A DNA stretch of 64,000 nt from Candidatus Rhodoluna planktonica (lineage in GTDB: Bacteria; Actinomycetota; Actinomycetes; Actinomycetales; Microbacteriaceae), in assembly GCF_001854225.1 (NCBI RefSeq), contig NZ_CP015208.1, forward strand, positions 930,001-994,000. The letters run 5' to 3'. The first letter of the stretch is position 1. The number at the start of each line of letters is the position of its first letter. Both the position numbers and the translations under genes were made by a program. Shown here in pieces: positions 29,452 through 38,478 of the stretch. Below the pieces are notes generated by a model. It did no database searches, was not told the origin of the DNA, and saw only the letters and a program-made list of their open reading frames with translations.

Positions 29452-30264
29452 TTAGTGCTCGTCTGACAATGCCAACTGGATGTAAACAGTTGTCAGAAGT
29501 GTGAAAACGTATGCCTGCAAGAAAGCAACAAGGATTTCGAACAGGGTAAAGGCGAAGCCGAACAAGAATGTTCCGGCGCCGAAGAATTTGAAGAAGCCAT
29601 CGGCATTGAACAGGAAGAACTGGGTTGCCGAGAAGCAGAGCACAAGCAAAAGGTGCCCGGCGATCATGTTCATGGTCAAACGCAGAGCCAGAGTGATCGG
29701 GCGAAGGATGAAGGTCGAGAGAAACTCGATCGGAGTAACCATGATGTAGAACGGCTTGGGAACTCCGGCTGGGAATAGCGCTGAGGTGAAGAAGTGACCG
29801 CCGTGCTTTTTGACACCCGCGTAGATAAAGGTTACGTAGGCTGCCAGGGCCATCACAATTGGTAGACCGATAACTGAGGTACCGGCGATGTTCAAGCCCG
29901 GGATGATACCGGTGATGTTCATGCCTAGGGTGATGAAGAAGATTGTGGTCAGCAGCGGCAAGAAGCGGTCGCCATCTTTTTCGCCAAGTTGCTCGTGAGC
30001 AATGCTCTTGCGAACGAAGTTGAGTGAAATTTCGCCCATCAACTGGAAACGTGATGGAACGTGGCTACCTTCACGAAGCGAACGCTTGAATGAATTTGCC
30101 CAAAGTGTGAAGACGATGATGAGAACGGTAAGAACCAGCAAACGAATCAGCATGATTCGGTTTAGTGCGAACGGAGTACCTTCAAAGGCAACGATTTCGG
30201 GATAGAACTCCATGATTGATGGAGCGTGGAAACCGCCACCAGACTCTTCGGTGCTGGCTGCCAC
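29452..30264 (-). CDS. atpB: ATP synthase Fo a subunit
   Basis: Membrane stator subunit forming the proton half-channels, 270 aa with five to six hydrophobic helices. The essential Arg lies in LRPITLALRLTMNMIAGHLLL (about residues 185-205). The C-terminal helix FTLFEILVAFLQAYVFTLLTTVYIQLAL is typical. First of the eight structural genes; a 172-bp leader with a candidate promoter and hairpin lies upstream. Confidence 0.97.
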   Translation of the reverse strand: MAASTEESGGGFHAPSIMEFYPEIVAFEGTPFALNRIMLIRLLVLTVLIIVFTLWANSFKRSLREGSHVPSRFQLMGEISLNFVRKSIAHEQLGEKDGDRFLPLLTTIFFITLGMNITGIIPGLNIAGTSVIGLPIVMALAAYVTFIYAGVKKHGGHFFTSALFPAGVPKPFYIMVTPIEFLSTFILRPITLALRLTMNMIAGHLLLVLCFSATQFFLFNADGFFKFFGAGTFLFGFAFTLFEILVAFLQAYVFTLLTTVYIQLALSDEH

Positions 30265-30313
30265 ATAGAGCAGATTTAGAGCGTTCGCGATCAGCTTGAA
30301 CTCCTGTTTCGGG

Positions 30314-30329
30314 GCAAGGTGAACCTTGC
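30314..30329 (-). promoter_or_regulatory. Hairpin in the atpB leader
   Basis: GCAAGG-TGAA-CCTTGC forms a perfect 6-bp stem with a tetraloop about 50 bases upstream of the atpB start, inside the only sizeable gap in this part of the operon. No U-run follows on the minus strand, so it is more likely an mRNA leader structure than a terminator. Confidence 0.35.
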
Positions 30330-30370
30330 GGCGATTTACAGTGCTTGCTGCCTAGATGTGTGGCAACTCC

Positions 30371-30398
30371 ATAATCCTAACAGCATTACTGCTGCCAA
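30371..30398 (-). promoter_or_regulatory. Candidate promoter for atpBEFHAGDC
   Basis: On the minus strand TTGGCA (30398-30393) is followed after 16 bases by GATTAT (30376-30371). This would give a leader of about 100 bases before atpB and allow the ATP synthase genes to be expressed apart from the upstream housekeeping genes. Confidence 0.4.
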
Positions 30399-30436
30399 AT
30401 TCCCGGAGATTAGGCATCAACAAGATTATTTTTTGA

Positions 30437-30847
30437 TTATTTTTCGTAGAGCGGGATTCGCGCTGACAAAGCTATGCGAGTGTCAATAACCAGGGTCGAG
30501 ATGATCGCGGCAACAACGGTGAAAAAGAAAACCGGGCCGTCAATAAAATCGACTTCTTTCAGGGTTGCCGCCAACACCAAGAAAACCACTAGCTTTACTA
30601 ACCAACCGCCCATGACGACTCCGAAGAAGCCACCCAGTGGAAGTTTTCCGCCAAACCAAACGCTCAATGCGGTTAGCGAGACAAAGACCAGGGTTAGCGC
30701 GGCACCAATCAGTGCACTAATTAGGCCCGCCTGCCCCGCGACGGCAAACCCGATTGCCGAACCAAGTGCCGCGATAATCCCAATCAAGATAGAGCCTTGG
30801 ACCAACACTTTTTTGAAAACTTTCTCGAGTGAATCAGATGCCGGCAT
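30437..30847 (-). CDS. AtpI-like small membrane protein
   Basis: 136-aa protein with four predicted membrane helices (about residues 15-35, 40-62, 73-93 and 103-122), preceding the atp structural genes. Position and topology fit the actinobacterial AtpI-like proteins proposed to help assemble the c-ring; sequence similarity to classical AtpI is too weak to judge by eye. Its start overlaps the end of the WecA-like gene by 14 bases. Confidence 0.7.
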   Translation of the reverse strand: MPASDSLEKVFKKVLVQGSILIGIIAALGSAIGFAVAGQAGLISALIGAALTLVFVSLTALSVWFGGKLPLGGFFGVVMGGWLVKLVVFLVLAATLKEVDFIDGPVFFFTVVAAIISTLVIDTRIALSARIPLYEK

Positions 30848-31943
30848 TTGCAGCCCTCTTTCTCTTGATTAGTGGCCAAAGCGTATAGAGCAGAGCAAGC
30901 AGCACACCGATAGCCAAAACGATGAAAACCAAAGCTGCGTCGAGGAAGAAAAACAGCAGGCAACTTATTGAGATGACGGCTGTCCAGACGTAAAAAACCA
31001 GCACCGCACCAAGGTGGCCGTGCCCAAAGTCTTGAAGGCGGTGATGTAGGTGTTGTCGATCTGCAGCGAAGGGTGATTTGCCGGCCCGCAATCGTCGCAG
31101 CACTGCAAGAGAGAAATCGAGCATCGGCAGAATAAGGATTGCCAACGGCAAGATCAGCGGGATAAATGCGGGCCATAATTCATCATTGCTGATTAGCTTT
31201 GGATCGATTTGGCCGGTTACGGTAAGTGCCGAAGTTGCCATCAGTAGGCCGAGCAGCATGGCGCCTGAATCGCCCATAAAAATTTTGGCCGGTCGCCAGT
31301 TGAAAGGCAGAAAACCGAGGCACATTCCCAAAACAATTGCCGATAGCAGCGAAGCCAAGTTGAAGTAGTTGGTGGGCGAAGTCTGCTGACTGAGTAGGTA
31401 TGAGTATGCGAAAAAGACCGAAGTGCCGATGAGCACTACCCCAGCAACCAAACCATCTAGGCCATCGATGAAGTTGACCGCGTTCATAACCAGGACCGTT
31501 AAAAACAGGGTCACCACAAAGGATGTTCCAAAACTGCCAATGGTCAGACCATTAATCGGCAGCGAGACAATCTGAACACCCTGCCAGGCGAGAATTCCGG
31601 CAACCAGAAATTGGCCAGCAAGTTTCAGGGTCCAGTCGAGATCATAGAGATCGTCTAGGAAACCGATCAGTGTGATCAGAGTTGCCGCGCCCAAAATTGC
31701 CAGAACCTGCATCGGGTCGGCAAAAACGCTTTTGAACCAGCCAAGTGAACCAGCAATTGGCAAGGTAACCAGAAAGCCAAAATACATGGCTACGCCGCCG
31801 AGCCTAGGGGTCGGCCGGGTGTGAACATCACGGGCTCTGATTTGCGGGTAAAGCTTGAAGCGATGACTAATTTTGAGGGTGGCCCAGGTGCCAACGAATG
31901 TGACTGCCGCAGCAATCAACATCATCAGCAAATAGGCGCGCAC
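30834..31943 (-). CDS. wecA: Polyprenyl-phosphate GlcNAc-1-phosphate transferase (WecA/TagO-like)
   Basis: Integral membrane transferase of the MraY/WecA family, 369 aa with about ten or eleven hydrophobic segments. It loads an amino-sugar phosphate on the polyprenyl carrier, starting synthesis of cell-wall polymers. Catalytic motifs are visible: DDLYDLDW, NAVNFIDGLDGLVAGV, FMGDSGAMLLG and the His-rich loop DRQHLHHRL. The last fits WecA/TagO better than MraY. GTG start at 31943, three bases after the tsaC stop. Commonly found just before atp genes in Actinobacteria. Confidence 0.92.
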   Translation of the reverse strand: MRAYLLMMLIAAAVTFVGTWATLKISHRFKLYPQIRARDVHTRPTPRLGGVAMYFGFLVTLPIAGSLGWFKSVFADPMQVLAILGAATLITLIGFLDDLYDLDWTLKLAGQFLVAGILAWQGVQIVSLPINGLTIGSFGTSFVVTLFLTVLVMNAVNFIDGLDGLVAGVVLIGTSVFFAYSYLLSQQTSPTNYFNLASLLSAIVLGMCLGFLPFNWRPAKIFMGDSGAMLLGLLMATSALTVTGQIDPKLISNDELWPAFIPLILPLAILILPMLDFSLAVLRRLRAGKSPFAADRQHLHHRLQDFGHGHLGAVLVFYVWTAVISISCLLFFFLDAALVFIVLAIGVLLALLYTLWPLIKRKRAANAGI

Positions 31944-31946
31944 GAG

Positions 31947-32636
31947 CTAGTCCTCTTCGAGTAAGTCTTTAGCGATAGAGCGAATTTGTTCGATGCGCAA
32001 CGCACCCTGGCGAACAACTCTTATCTTGCCAGTGGTAGTTACCGCACCGCCAAGCGAGAGACTTTCGGTAATGCCGGTCAAATCTAGGATGGTCGAGGCC
32101 TCACCTTTCGGGCTTGGCCCACCATCGAGGTAGACCTTGACTTTGCTGCCGAAGTAGCCTTCGGCTTCGACGGCAGTTGTAGCTGCTGGCTGACCGGTAA
32201 GGTTTGCGCTAGAGACAGCCAGTGGCCCGGTTTCTTCAAGCAGCGCAAGCGTAATTTTGTGATCGGGCACACGCAACGCCACCGTGCCCTTGGTCTCCCC
32301 CAAATCCCACTTCAGCGAAGGCTGCGCTTTCAGGATCATGGTGAGCGCTCCCGGCCAAAATGTCTCAGCGAGCTGCCTGGCGATCTTAGGAATTGAGTCG
32401 GCCAGGGCATCCATAGTTTTTGCAGATGGAATAAGCACCGGTGGCGGGGACTGAGGACCTCTACCCTTGGCGGCCAAAAGAGATTCAACCCCCTTGGCCG
32501 AAAATGCATCGGCAGCGATTCCGTAAACTGTGTCGGTCGGGATGACAGCCAACTCATGTCTACCCAGCGAAGCCTTAGCCAACCGCATTCCGGTCAGCAG
32601 GTCGGTGTCTACCGAGCAGTCGTAAATCCGCTCCAA
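31947..32636 (-). CDS. tsaC: Threonylcarbamoyl-AMP synthase (Sua5/YrdC/YwlC)
   Basis: Makes threonylcarbamoyl-AMP for the t6A37 modification of ANN-decoding tRNAs; 229 aa. N-terminal VIPTDTVYGIAADAF, the SPPPVLIPS segment and GPLAVSSANLTGQPA are family signatures. It is the short form, with only the YrdC domain and a brief tail. TTG start at 32636 with AAAGGAG nine bases upstream. Next to prmC and prfA, other translation-related genes, as in many bacteria. Confidence 0.94.
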   Translation of the reverse strand: MERIYDCSVDTDLLTGMRLAKASLGRHELAVIPTDTVYGIAADAFSAKGVESLLAAKGRGPQSPPPVLIPSAKTMDALADSIPKIARQLAETFWPGALTMILKAQPSLKWDLGETKGTVALRVPDHKITLALLEETGPLAVSSANLTGQPAATTAVEAEGYFGSKVKVYLDGGPSPKGEASTILDLTGITESLSLGGAVTTTGKIRVVRQGALRIEQIRSIAKDLLEED

Positions 32637-32651
32637 GGCTGGCTCCTTTGT

Positions 32652-33506
32652 CTAAAGCTTGCGGGCTGAAACTGCCCGGTCTCTGAAGGTCAAATCTTGG
32701 TGAGCAGAAACTTGCACCCACCCATCAGCCAATAGTAATTCACAGACCTGTTTACTTTGACTGTCGGCGTGCTCGATAACTAGAAAACCACCTGGATGCA
32801 GCAGCTCTTTTGCTCGAGCCGAAATGATGCGAATTAGATCTAAACCATCATCGCCACCGTACAGGGCCAGCGCCGGATCGTATTGCTGAACCTCGGGGTC
32901 GCGCGGAACAGCATCGTTAGGAATGTAGGGCGGGTTCGAAGCCACCACCGAAACTTTGCCGATTAGTTCTTGAAATGCATCTGCCATATCACCCTGGATG
33001 AGATTCTCAATCTTGGAATATTTGGCGAAATTTTGTTTGGCGAACTCATATGCTGCGGCAGATTTTTCAACAGCAAAAACTTGCGCGTGCGGCACTTCGG
33101 TTGCCATGGCTAGAGCGATTGCACCCGAACCTGTGCCTAAATCAACCGCAACGGGCTGGTTTGAGGGATCTGCCTTGAGCGCATCAATCGCCAGTTGAGC
33201 GATCAATTCGGTTTCTGGTCGCGGAACAAACACACCGAGACCGACCGTCAATTCAAGATTTCTAAAGTAAGCGCGCCCAGTGATGTGCTGAAGTGGTTCG
33301 CGCTGCTGTCTGCGAGCAAACGCCACAATTAGCGGACCGGCCGCTACCTCATCGATCTCTTCGTCAAATATCAATTTGGTCTGTAGCTCGGAGCGAGAGA
33401 TACCTAGCGCCCAGGCAGCAAGAAGTTCTGCGTCATTTTGAGCAGAATCAATTCCGGCAAGCACAAACCGAGCAGCCGCATGATTTAGCAACTCGCGAAG
33501 CAGCAT
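32652..33506 (-). CDS. prmC: Release factor glutamine methyltransferase
   Basis: SAM-dependent enzyme that N5-methylates the glutamine of the GGQ motif of release factors; 284 aa. The N-terminal helical domain (about 80 residues) is followed by the Rossmann methyltransferase domain with VDLGTGSGAIALAMA (SAM binding) and the catalytic ASNPPYIP motif. FVPRPETE is also typical. Its ATG overlaps the stop of prfA, its substrate gene. Confidence 0.96.
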   Translation of the reverse strand: MLLRELLNHAAARFVLAGIDSAQNDAELLAAWALGISRSELQTKLIFDEEIDEVAAGPLIVAFARRQQREPLQHITGRAYFRNLELTVGLGVFVPRPETELIAQLAIDALKADPSNQPVAVDLGTGSGAIALAMATEVPHAQVFAVEKSAAAYEFAKQNFAKYSKIENLIQGDMADAFQELIGKVSVVASNPPYIPNDAVPRDPEVQQYDPALALYGGDDGLDLIRIISARAKELLHPGGFLVIEHADSQSKQVCELLLADGWVQVSAHQDLTFRDRAVSARKL

Positions 33507-34582
33507 TATTTTGTGCCGAGTGCGGCTAGACGTGCCTCTTCGTCGGTTTGAATCGCAGACTGAACCACCGGTTCAAGTGCTCCATCCATGACCTGGTCGA
33601 GGTTATAAGCCTTGTAGCCGGTGCGATGATCGGCAATTCGGTTTTCTGGGAAGTTATAGGTACGGATTCGTTCAGAGCGGTCGACGGTGCGAACCTGAGA
33701 TTTACGCGCCGCAGATTGCTCAGCTTCGAGGGCCTCTTGCTGGGCTGCCAAAATTCGTGCTCGCAAAACTCGCATCGCGGCCTCTTTGTTTTGCAGCTGA
33801 GACTTCTCGTTCTGCATCGAAACTACGATTCCAGTTGGCAAGTGGGTGATGCGAACAGCTGAGTCGGTGGTGTTCACCGATTGGCCACCCGGACCAGAAG
33901 AGCGATAGACGTCAATGCGCAAATCGTTTTGAGCAATTTCAACTTCTTCTGGCTCATCTACTTCAGGAAACACTAGAACTCCGGCGGCCGAGGTGTGAAT
34001 ACGACCTTGAGTTTCGGTAACCGGAACACGCTGAACTCGATGGACACCGCCCTCATATTTGAGGTGTGCCCATACGCCCTGCGCCGGGTCTGAAGAATTG
34101 CCCTTGATAGCAATTTGAATGTCTTTGATGCCACCGAGATCAGATTCGTTCTTCTCGATGATTTCGGTTTTCCAGCCCTTTGAATTCGCATATTGGATGT
34201 ACATGCGCAGCAGGTCGGCAGCAAAAAGAGCTGATTCTGCTCCACCCTCGCCCGCTTTGATTTCCATAATGACGTCTCGTCCGTCATCCGGGTCGCGTGG
34301 AATCAGCAGTCGGCGCAATTTTTCGTTGGCGGCAACTAGTTTTTCCTCTAAAGCCGGCAACTCTTCTGCGAAAAGCTCATCTTCTTTTGCCAGTTCACGT
34401 GCCGCTGCGATGTCGTCGTTCAAACCATTGACCTGGTTGTAAACGGCAACAATCGCACTCAATTCGGCGTAGCGACGGTTGAGCTTTTTGGCAAGTGCCG
34501 GGTTGGCGTGCACGCTGGCATCAGAGAGTTGCTCTTGCAGCGCAGCGTGTTCGGCCAACAGCGGTTGAACGGAATCAAGCAT
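33506..34582 (-). CDS. prfA: Peptide chain release factor 1
   Basis: Recognises UAA and UAG stop codons and triggers peptide release; 358 aa. GGQ catalytic motif in [17 protein letters not shown] (about residue 232) and the codon-recognition tripeptide in the [16 protein letters not shown] region are visible. Thirteen bases separate it from rho and it overlaps prmC by one base. Confidence 0.97.
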   Translation of the reverse strand: MLDSVQPLLAEHAALQEQLSDASVHANPALAKKLNRRYAELSAIVAVYNQVNGLNDDIAAARELAKEDELFAEELPALEEKLVAANEKLRRLLIPRDPDDGRDVIMEIKAGEGGAESALFAADLLRMYIQYANSKGWKTEIIEKNESDLGGIKDIQIAIKGNSSDPAQGVWAHLKYEGGVHRVQRVPVTETQGRIHTSAAGVLVFPEVDEPEEVEIAQNDLRIDVYRSSGPGGQSVNTTDSAVRITHLPTGIVVSMQNEKSQLQNKEAAMRVLRARILAAQQEALEAEQSAARKSQVRTVDRSERIRTYNFPENRIADHRTGYKAYNLDQVMDGALEPVVQSAIQTDEEARLAALGTK

Positions 34583-34595
34583 TTTGAACTATCGA

Positions 34596-36353
34596 TTACT
34601 CAGCGTCGTTGCCGCTAGGAACCGGCATTGACTTCTGAACCTGCATCAAAAATTCGACGTTGCTCGAGGTCTCTTTCAAGCGACTTAGAACAAGTTCAAG
34701 AGCCTGCTGCTGCTCCAGTCCGGCTAGTGCACGGCGCAGCTTCCAAACAATCTTGGTCTCGTCTGGACTCATCAGCATTTCTTCTCGACGGGTACCCGAG
34801 GCATTCACATCGACAGCTGGGAAAATACGCTTGTCGGCTAGCGCACGAGACAGGCGAAGTTCCATGTTTCCGGTGCCCTTAAATTCTTCGAAGATGACCT
34901 CGTCCATCTTTGAACCGGTCTCAACCAAGGCAGTAGCCAGGATGGTTAGCGAGCCACCATCTTCGATGTTTCGAGCAGCACCAAAGAAGCGCTTCGGTGG
35001 GTACAGCGCTGAAGAATCAACACCACCGGAAAGAATACGGCCAGATGCTGGAGCGCTTAGGTTGTAGGCTCGGCCCAGACGGGTGATCGAGTCGAGCAGC
35101 ACAACCACATCGTGACCAAGCTCAACCAAGCGCTTTGCGCGCTCGATTGCCAGCTCAGCAACTGTGGTGTGATCTTCGGCCGGACGGTCGAAGGTTGAAG
35201 CAATAACTTCACCCTTTACGGTGCGCTGCATGTCGGTGACTTCTTCTGGGCGCTCATCAACCAAAACAACCATCAGGTGAACCTCAGGATTGTTGGTGGT
35301 GATTGAGTTGGCAATAGCCTGCAGCACCAAAGTTTTACCAGCCTTAGGTGGCGAAACGATTAGACCGCGCTGACCCTTACCGATTGGTGATACTAGATCG
35401 ATGATGCGGGTGCTGAGCTTGTTTGGCTCAGTTTCAAGGCGCAAACGGCTTTGCGGGTAAAGCGGAGTTAGTTTGCCAAATTCAACACGGGCACCGGCCT
35501 GCTCGACGGTAAGACCGTTGATCGAGTCGATTCGAACGATAGCGTTGAACTTCTGGCGACCAGCACCCTCGCCTTCACGAGGTTGGCGGATTGCTCCAAC
35601 TACTGCGTCACCCTTGCGCAGGTTGTACTTCTTTACCTGGCCGAGAGAAACATAGACATCGTTTGGCCCTGGCAGGTAACCGCTGGTGCGAACGAAAGCG
35701 TAGTTGTCTAGAACATCTAGAATTCCGGCGACTGGAACCAGAACATCATCCGGCGAGATTTCTGGTTCAACCTCGTCACGATCGTTGGCACGACGGTCAC
35801 GGTTGCGGCCGTAGCGGTCACGGTTGCGGTTCCGGTTGCGGTTGCGGTTGCCGCGCTCATCGTTGAAGTCGCGCTCACCGCGCTCGTTACCACGGTCGTT
35901 GTCACGAGTCTGAGTGTCGCGGGCCGAATCGGCTGACTCGCTGTCACCAGAGTCATTCGAATTGTTGTCTGAAGAATTGTTTTGGTTGCGGTTACGGTTG
36001 CGGTTGCGGTTACGGTTGCGGTCTGAGCGCTCTTGGCGTTCTTCGCCTTCACCGTTACGGTTGCGCTCTGATCGCTCTTCGCCCTCGAAGTTACGCTCAC
36101 TGCCCTGGCCGGCCGATTCGGCGGCCTTTGGTTCATTCGACTTTGACCCAGTCGAGTTAGTTTCGGTCGAAGAAGCTTGCGCTGCCGTTGACCCTTCGGC
36201 GGTTTTGGCACGGGCGCGGGTGGTCTTTTTGGCGGCAGGAGTTTCGGTTGCCGAAGTTGTTGATGTTGCCGAGTCTGCTGCTGGGGCCGCTGAATCTGAG
36301 GTCACGCGACGTGATTTACGAACAGGCTTGGTAGGTTGCTGGATTTCATCCAT
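34596..36353 (-). CDS. rho: Transcription termination factor Rho with Arg/Asn-rich insertion
   Basis: Hexameric RNA helicase that ends transcription; 585 aa, against about 419 in E. coli. The N-terminal 200 residues are low complexity: an Ala/Thr/Lys-rich part, then an Asp/Asn/Arg-rich part with runs of RN dipeptides (about residues 85-190). The RNA-binding domain (SGYLPGPNDVYVSL) and ATPase core follow: Walker A SPPKAGKT, LVDERPEEVTDMQR, and LLDSITRLGRAYN. The N-terminal insertion is characteristic of actinobacterial Rho, and its composition here is extreme. A 105-bp gap upstream separates it from thrB. Confidence 0.97.
   Translation of the reverse strand: MDEIQQPTKPVRKSRRVTSDSAAPAADSATSTTSATETPAAKKTTRARAKTAEGSTAAQASSTETNSTGSKSNEPKAAESAGQGSERNFEGEERSERNRNGEGEERQERSDRNRNRNRNRNRNQNNSSDNNSNDSGDSESADSARDTQTRDNDRGNERGERDFNDERGNRNRNRNRNRDRYGRNRDRRANDRDEVEPEISPDDVLVPVAGILDVLDNYAFVRTSGYLPGPNDVYVSLGQVKKYNLRKGDAVVGAIRQPREGEGAGRQKFNAIVRIDSINGLTVEQAGARVEFGKLTPLYPQSRLRLETEPNKLSTRIIDLVSPIGKGQRGLIVSPPKAGKTLVLQAIANSITTNNPEVHLMVVLVDERPEEVTDMQRTVKGEVIASTFDRPAEDHTTVAELAIERAKRLVELGHDVVVLLDSITRLGRAYNLSAPASGRILSGGVDSSALYPPKRFFGAARNIEDGGSLTILATALVETGSKMDEVIFEEFKGTGNMELRLSRALADKRIFPAVDVNASGTRREEMLMSPDETKIVWKLRRALAGLEQQQALELVLSRLKETSSNVEFLMQVQKSMPVPSGNDAE
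35780..36070 (-). repeat. Short tandem repeats encoding RN-dipeptide runs in Rho
   Basis: Two arrays of a 6-bp unit (variants of CGGTTG/CGGTTA on the plus strand), near 35817-35853 and 35983-36028, encode Arg-Asn runs in the disordered insertion of Rho. Such arrays can change length by slippage in frame. Confidence 0.75.
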
Positions 36354-36458
36354 GTTTGATTTTTGCTCTTTCTTGAAGGCGCAGGGTCTTTGTTTACGAA
36401 CCTGCTAAATGCGGAATACCGCGGGAATCGCTTTAGCGAGAATTGCACACCATCGGGG

Positions 36459-37394
36459 CTAACCGCCGACTGAATTGTTCTGGTGCGCTACTACAGTAGC
36501 ACCTTTAAAGTCGACAGCCAACATTAGGGCGCGCCATTGTGGATAATGTTCAGCCGCCAATTTAGCCGCAGCTTGGCGCTGCAACGGGTCGCTAGCCAAA
36601 ACCAAAACAGATGGGCCGGCCCCTGAAACTACGGCGGCGTGGCCGTTTTCACGCATTAATTCGACCAAAGAGTTGGTCTCTGGCATTGCAGCTGCTCGGT
36701 AATCTTGGTGCAGCCGATCTTCGGTAGCCGCCATCAGTAAATCTGGGCTTTGAGTCAATGCAGCAATCAACAATGCCGACCTAGAGACGTTAAACACGGC
36801 GTCTTCGTGCGGTACCGATTCAGGTTGCAATGAACGAGCCAGAGCGGTCGACATTTTGTGATTTGGCACCAACTCGAGCAGTGCAACACCGCGGTGTACA
36901 AAAAGTTTTTTGTAGTGTGGTCCGGTTTCGTCAGTCCAGGCGATGGTTAGCCCACCAAATAAAGCTGGAGCAACATTGTCTGGGTGGCCCTCGATTTCGG
37001 TTGCCAACTCAAGTAAATCTTGGTCGCTAATCTCAACAACGCTAGCAAGTAAGCCCTTGGCGGCAACAATTCCTGATACCACTGCGGCACCGGATGACCC
37101 CATTCCACGACCGTGCGGAATGATGTTATGTGCTTTCAAGCGCAACCCAGGAACTTCCTGACCAAAGCGATTGAAAGTGAAGATTATTGACTGAACCACC
37201 AGGTTGGTGGCATCGGTAGGTACTTCGCCTGCACCCTCGCCGATAACTTCAACAAAAGCACCCTCGCCGGCAACAGCCTCAACTTCGAGTTCGTCGTAAA
37301 ACGACAAAGCCATTCCCAGGGTGTCAAACCCTGGACCTAGGTTGGCCGAGGTAGCGGGAACCCTGACGGTAACTTTTTTGCCGATTATGCTCAT
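36459..37394 (-). CDS. thrB: Homoserine kinase
   Basis: GHMP-family kinase that phosphorylates homoserine in threonine synthesis; 311 aa. N-terminal RVPATSANLGPGFDTLGMAL, the ATP loop IPHGRGMGSSGAAVVSGI and the C-terminal VVSGAGPSVLVLA glycine motif are clear. Its ATG begins two bases after the thrC stop. Last gene of the aspartate-family part of the operon. Confidence 0.97.
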   Translation of the reverse strand: MSIIGKKVTVRVPATSANLGPGFDTLGMALSFYDELEVEAVAGEGAFVEVIGEGAGEVPTDATNLVVQSIIFTFNRFGQEVPGLRLKAHNIIPHGRGMGSSGAAVVSGIVAAKGLLASVVEISDQDLLELATEIEGHPDNVAPALFGGLTIAWTDETGPHYKKLFVHRGVALLELVPNHKMSTALARSLQPESVPHEDAVFNVSRSALLIAALTQSPDLLMAATEDRLHQDYRAAAMPETNSLVELMRENGHAAVVSGAGPSVLVLASDPLQRQAAAKLAAEHYPQWRALMLAVDFKGATVVAHQNNSVGG

Positions 37395-37398
37395 CGAA

Positions 37399-38478
37399 TT
37401 ACTTCTTTTGTAGACCTAGACGCTCTGCCACTGCCTCAACTCGGTTGGCAACTGCCTGAGGTTTTATTCCGCGGCCACGCTCATCCTTGAGAGCCCACAT
37501 TGGATCTTTCAAGCCGTGTCCGGTGACGGTAACCACGATGGTTGAACCGGCTGGAACTTCGCCCCGTTTTGAGTGCTTGTAAAGACCGGCTGCTCCGGTT
37601 GCTGATGAAGGCTCAACAAAGACGCCAACCTCGTTTGACAAGAAGCGGTGCATCCACAAAATTTCGGCGTCGGTTACGGCACCAAACTGGCCGTTAGAAA
37701 CCTGCTTGGCGTTCTGTGCCAGATCCCACGATGCAGGGTTTCCAATTCGAATTGCGGTGGCGATAGTGTCGGGCTTGAGCACTGGTGCTCCGGTGGTGAA
37801 CGGTGCTGAACCGGCAGCCTGGAAACCCCACATTTTTGGAATCTGACGAATTCTTCCAGCTTCTAGATCTTCTTGGTAACCCTTGAAATAGGCAGAGTAA
37901 TTGCCTGCGTTACCCACCGGCAAGACGTGAAAATCAGGAGCAAAACCGAGTGAATCAACAACTTCGAAAGCACCGGTTTTTTGACCTTCGATGCGGTCTG
38001 GGTTGACTGAGTTCACCAGATGAACCGGGTAGTTGTCGCTAAGTTCGCGGGCGATTCGCAAACAGTCGTCGAAGTTGCCTTTGACCTGAAGAATCTGACC
38101 TTTGTGAGCTACGGCCTGGCTTAGTTTGCCGAGCGAGATTTTTCCGCGCGGAACTAGCACCACCGATTGGATGCCCGCCGCGGCAGCATAGGCAGCTGCC
38201 GAAGCTGAAGTGTTGCCGGTCGATGCGGCGATAACTGCTTTAGCGCCGTGTCCGACTGCTTTTGAAACAGCCATGGTCATGCCACGGTCTTTGAATGATC
38301 CGGTCGGGTTCATTCCCTCAACCTTTAGCAAAACACGCTCAGCACCAACCAATTTGGCAAGCGCAGGGGCCTCAACCAATGGGGTTCCACCTTCACCGAG
38401 GGTAATAATTGGCGAATCGGCACCGATGTCTAGACGATCAAAATATTCGCGAATAACTCCGCGCCACTGGTGTGCCAT
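37399..38478 (-). CDS. thrC: Threonine synthase
   Basis: PLP enzyme converting O-phosphohomoserine to threonine; 359 aa, the short class. The PLP lysine lies in [18 protein letters not shown] (about residue 60), with [19 protein letters not shown] and the phosphate-binding [15 protein letters not shown] segment. Its ATG overlaps the hom stop codon (TAATG), so translation is coupled. Confidence 0.97.
   Translation of the reverse strand: MAHQWRGVIREYFDRLDIGADSPIITLGEGGTPLVEAPALAKLVGAERVLLKVEGMNPTGSFKDRGMTMAVSKAVGHGAKAVIAASTGNTSASAAAYAAAAGIQSVVLVPRGKISLGKLSQAVAHKGQILQVKGNFDDCLRIARELSDNYPVHLVNSVNPDRIEGQKTGAFEVVDSLGFAPDFHVLPVGNAGNYSAYFKGYQEDLEAGRIRQIPKMWGFQAAGSAPFTTGAPVLKPDTIATAIRIGNPASWDLAQNAKQVSNGQFGAVTDAEILWMHRFLSNEVGVFVEPSSATGAAGLYKHSKRGEVPAGSTIVVTVTGHGLKDPMWALKDERGRGIKPQAVANRVEAVAERLGLQKK

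Noticed and set aside
35717-36211. Reading frames rich in Thr/Ala/Val, and on the plus strand Leu/Arg/Ser, over the rho N terminus
   Set aside because: Shadows of the RN-repeat region of rho, with no family-like sequence or ribosome binding site.
36354-36458. Possible terminator between thrB and rho
   Set aside because: Two small stems (GCGG/CCGC and TCGCT/AGCGA) are present, but no T-run follows on the minus strand.
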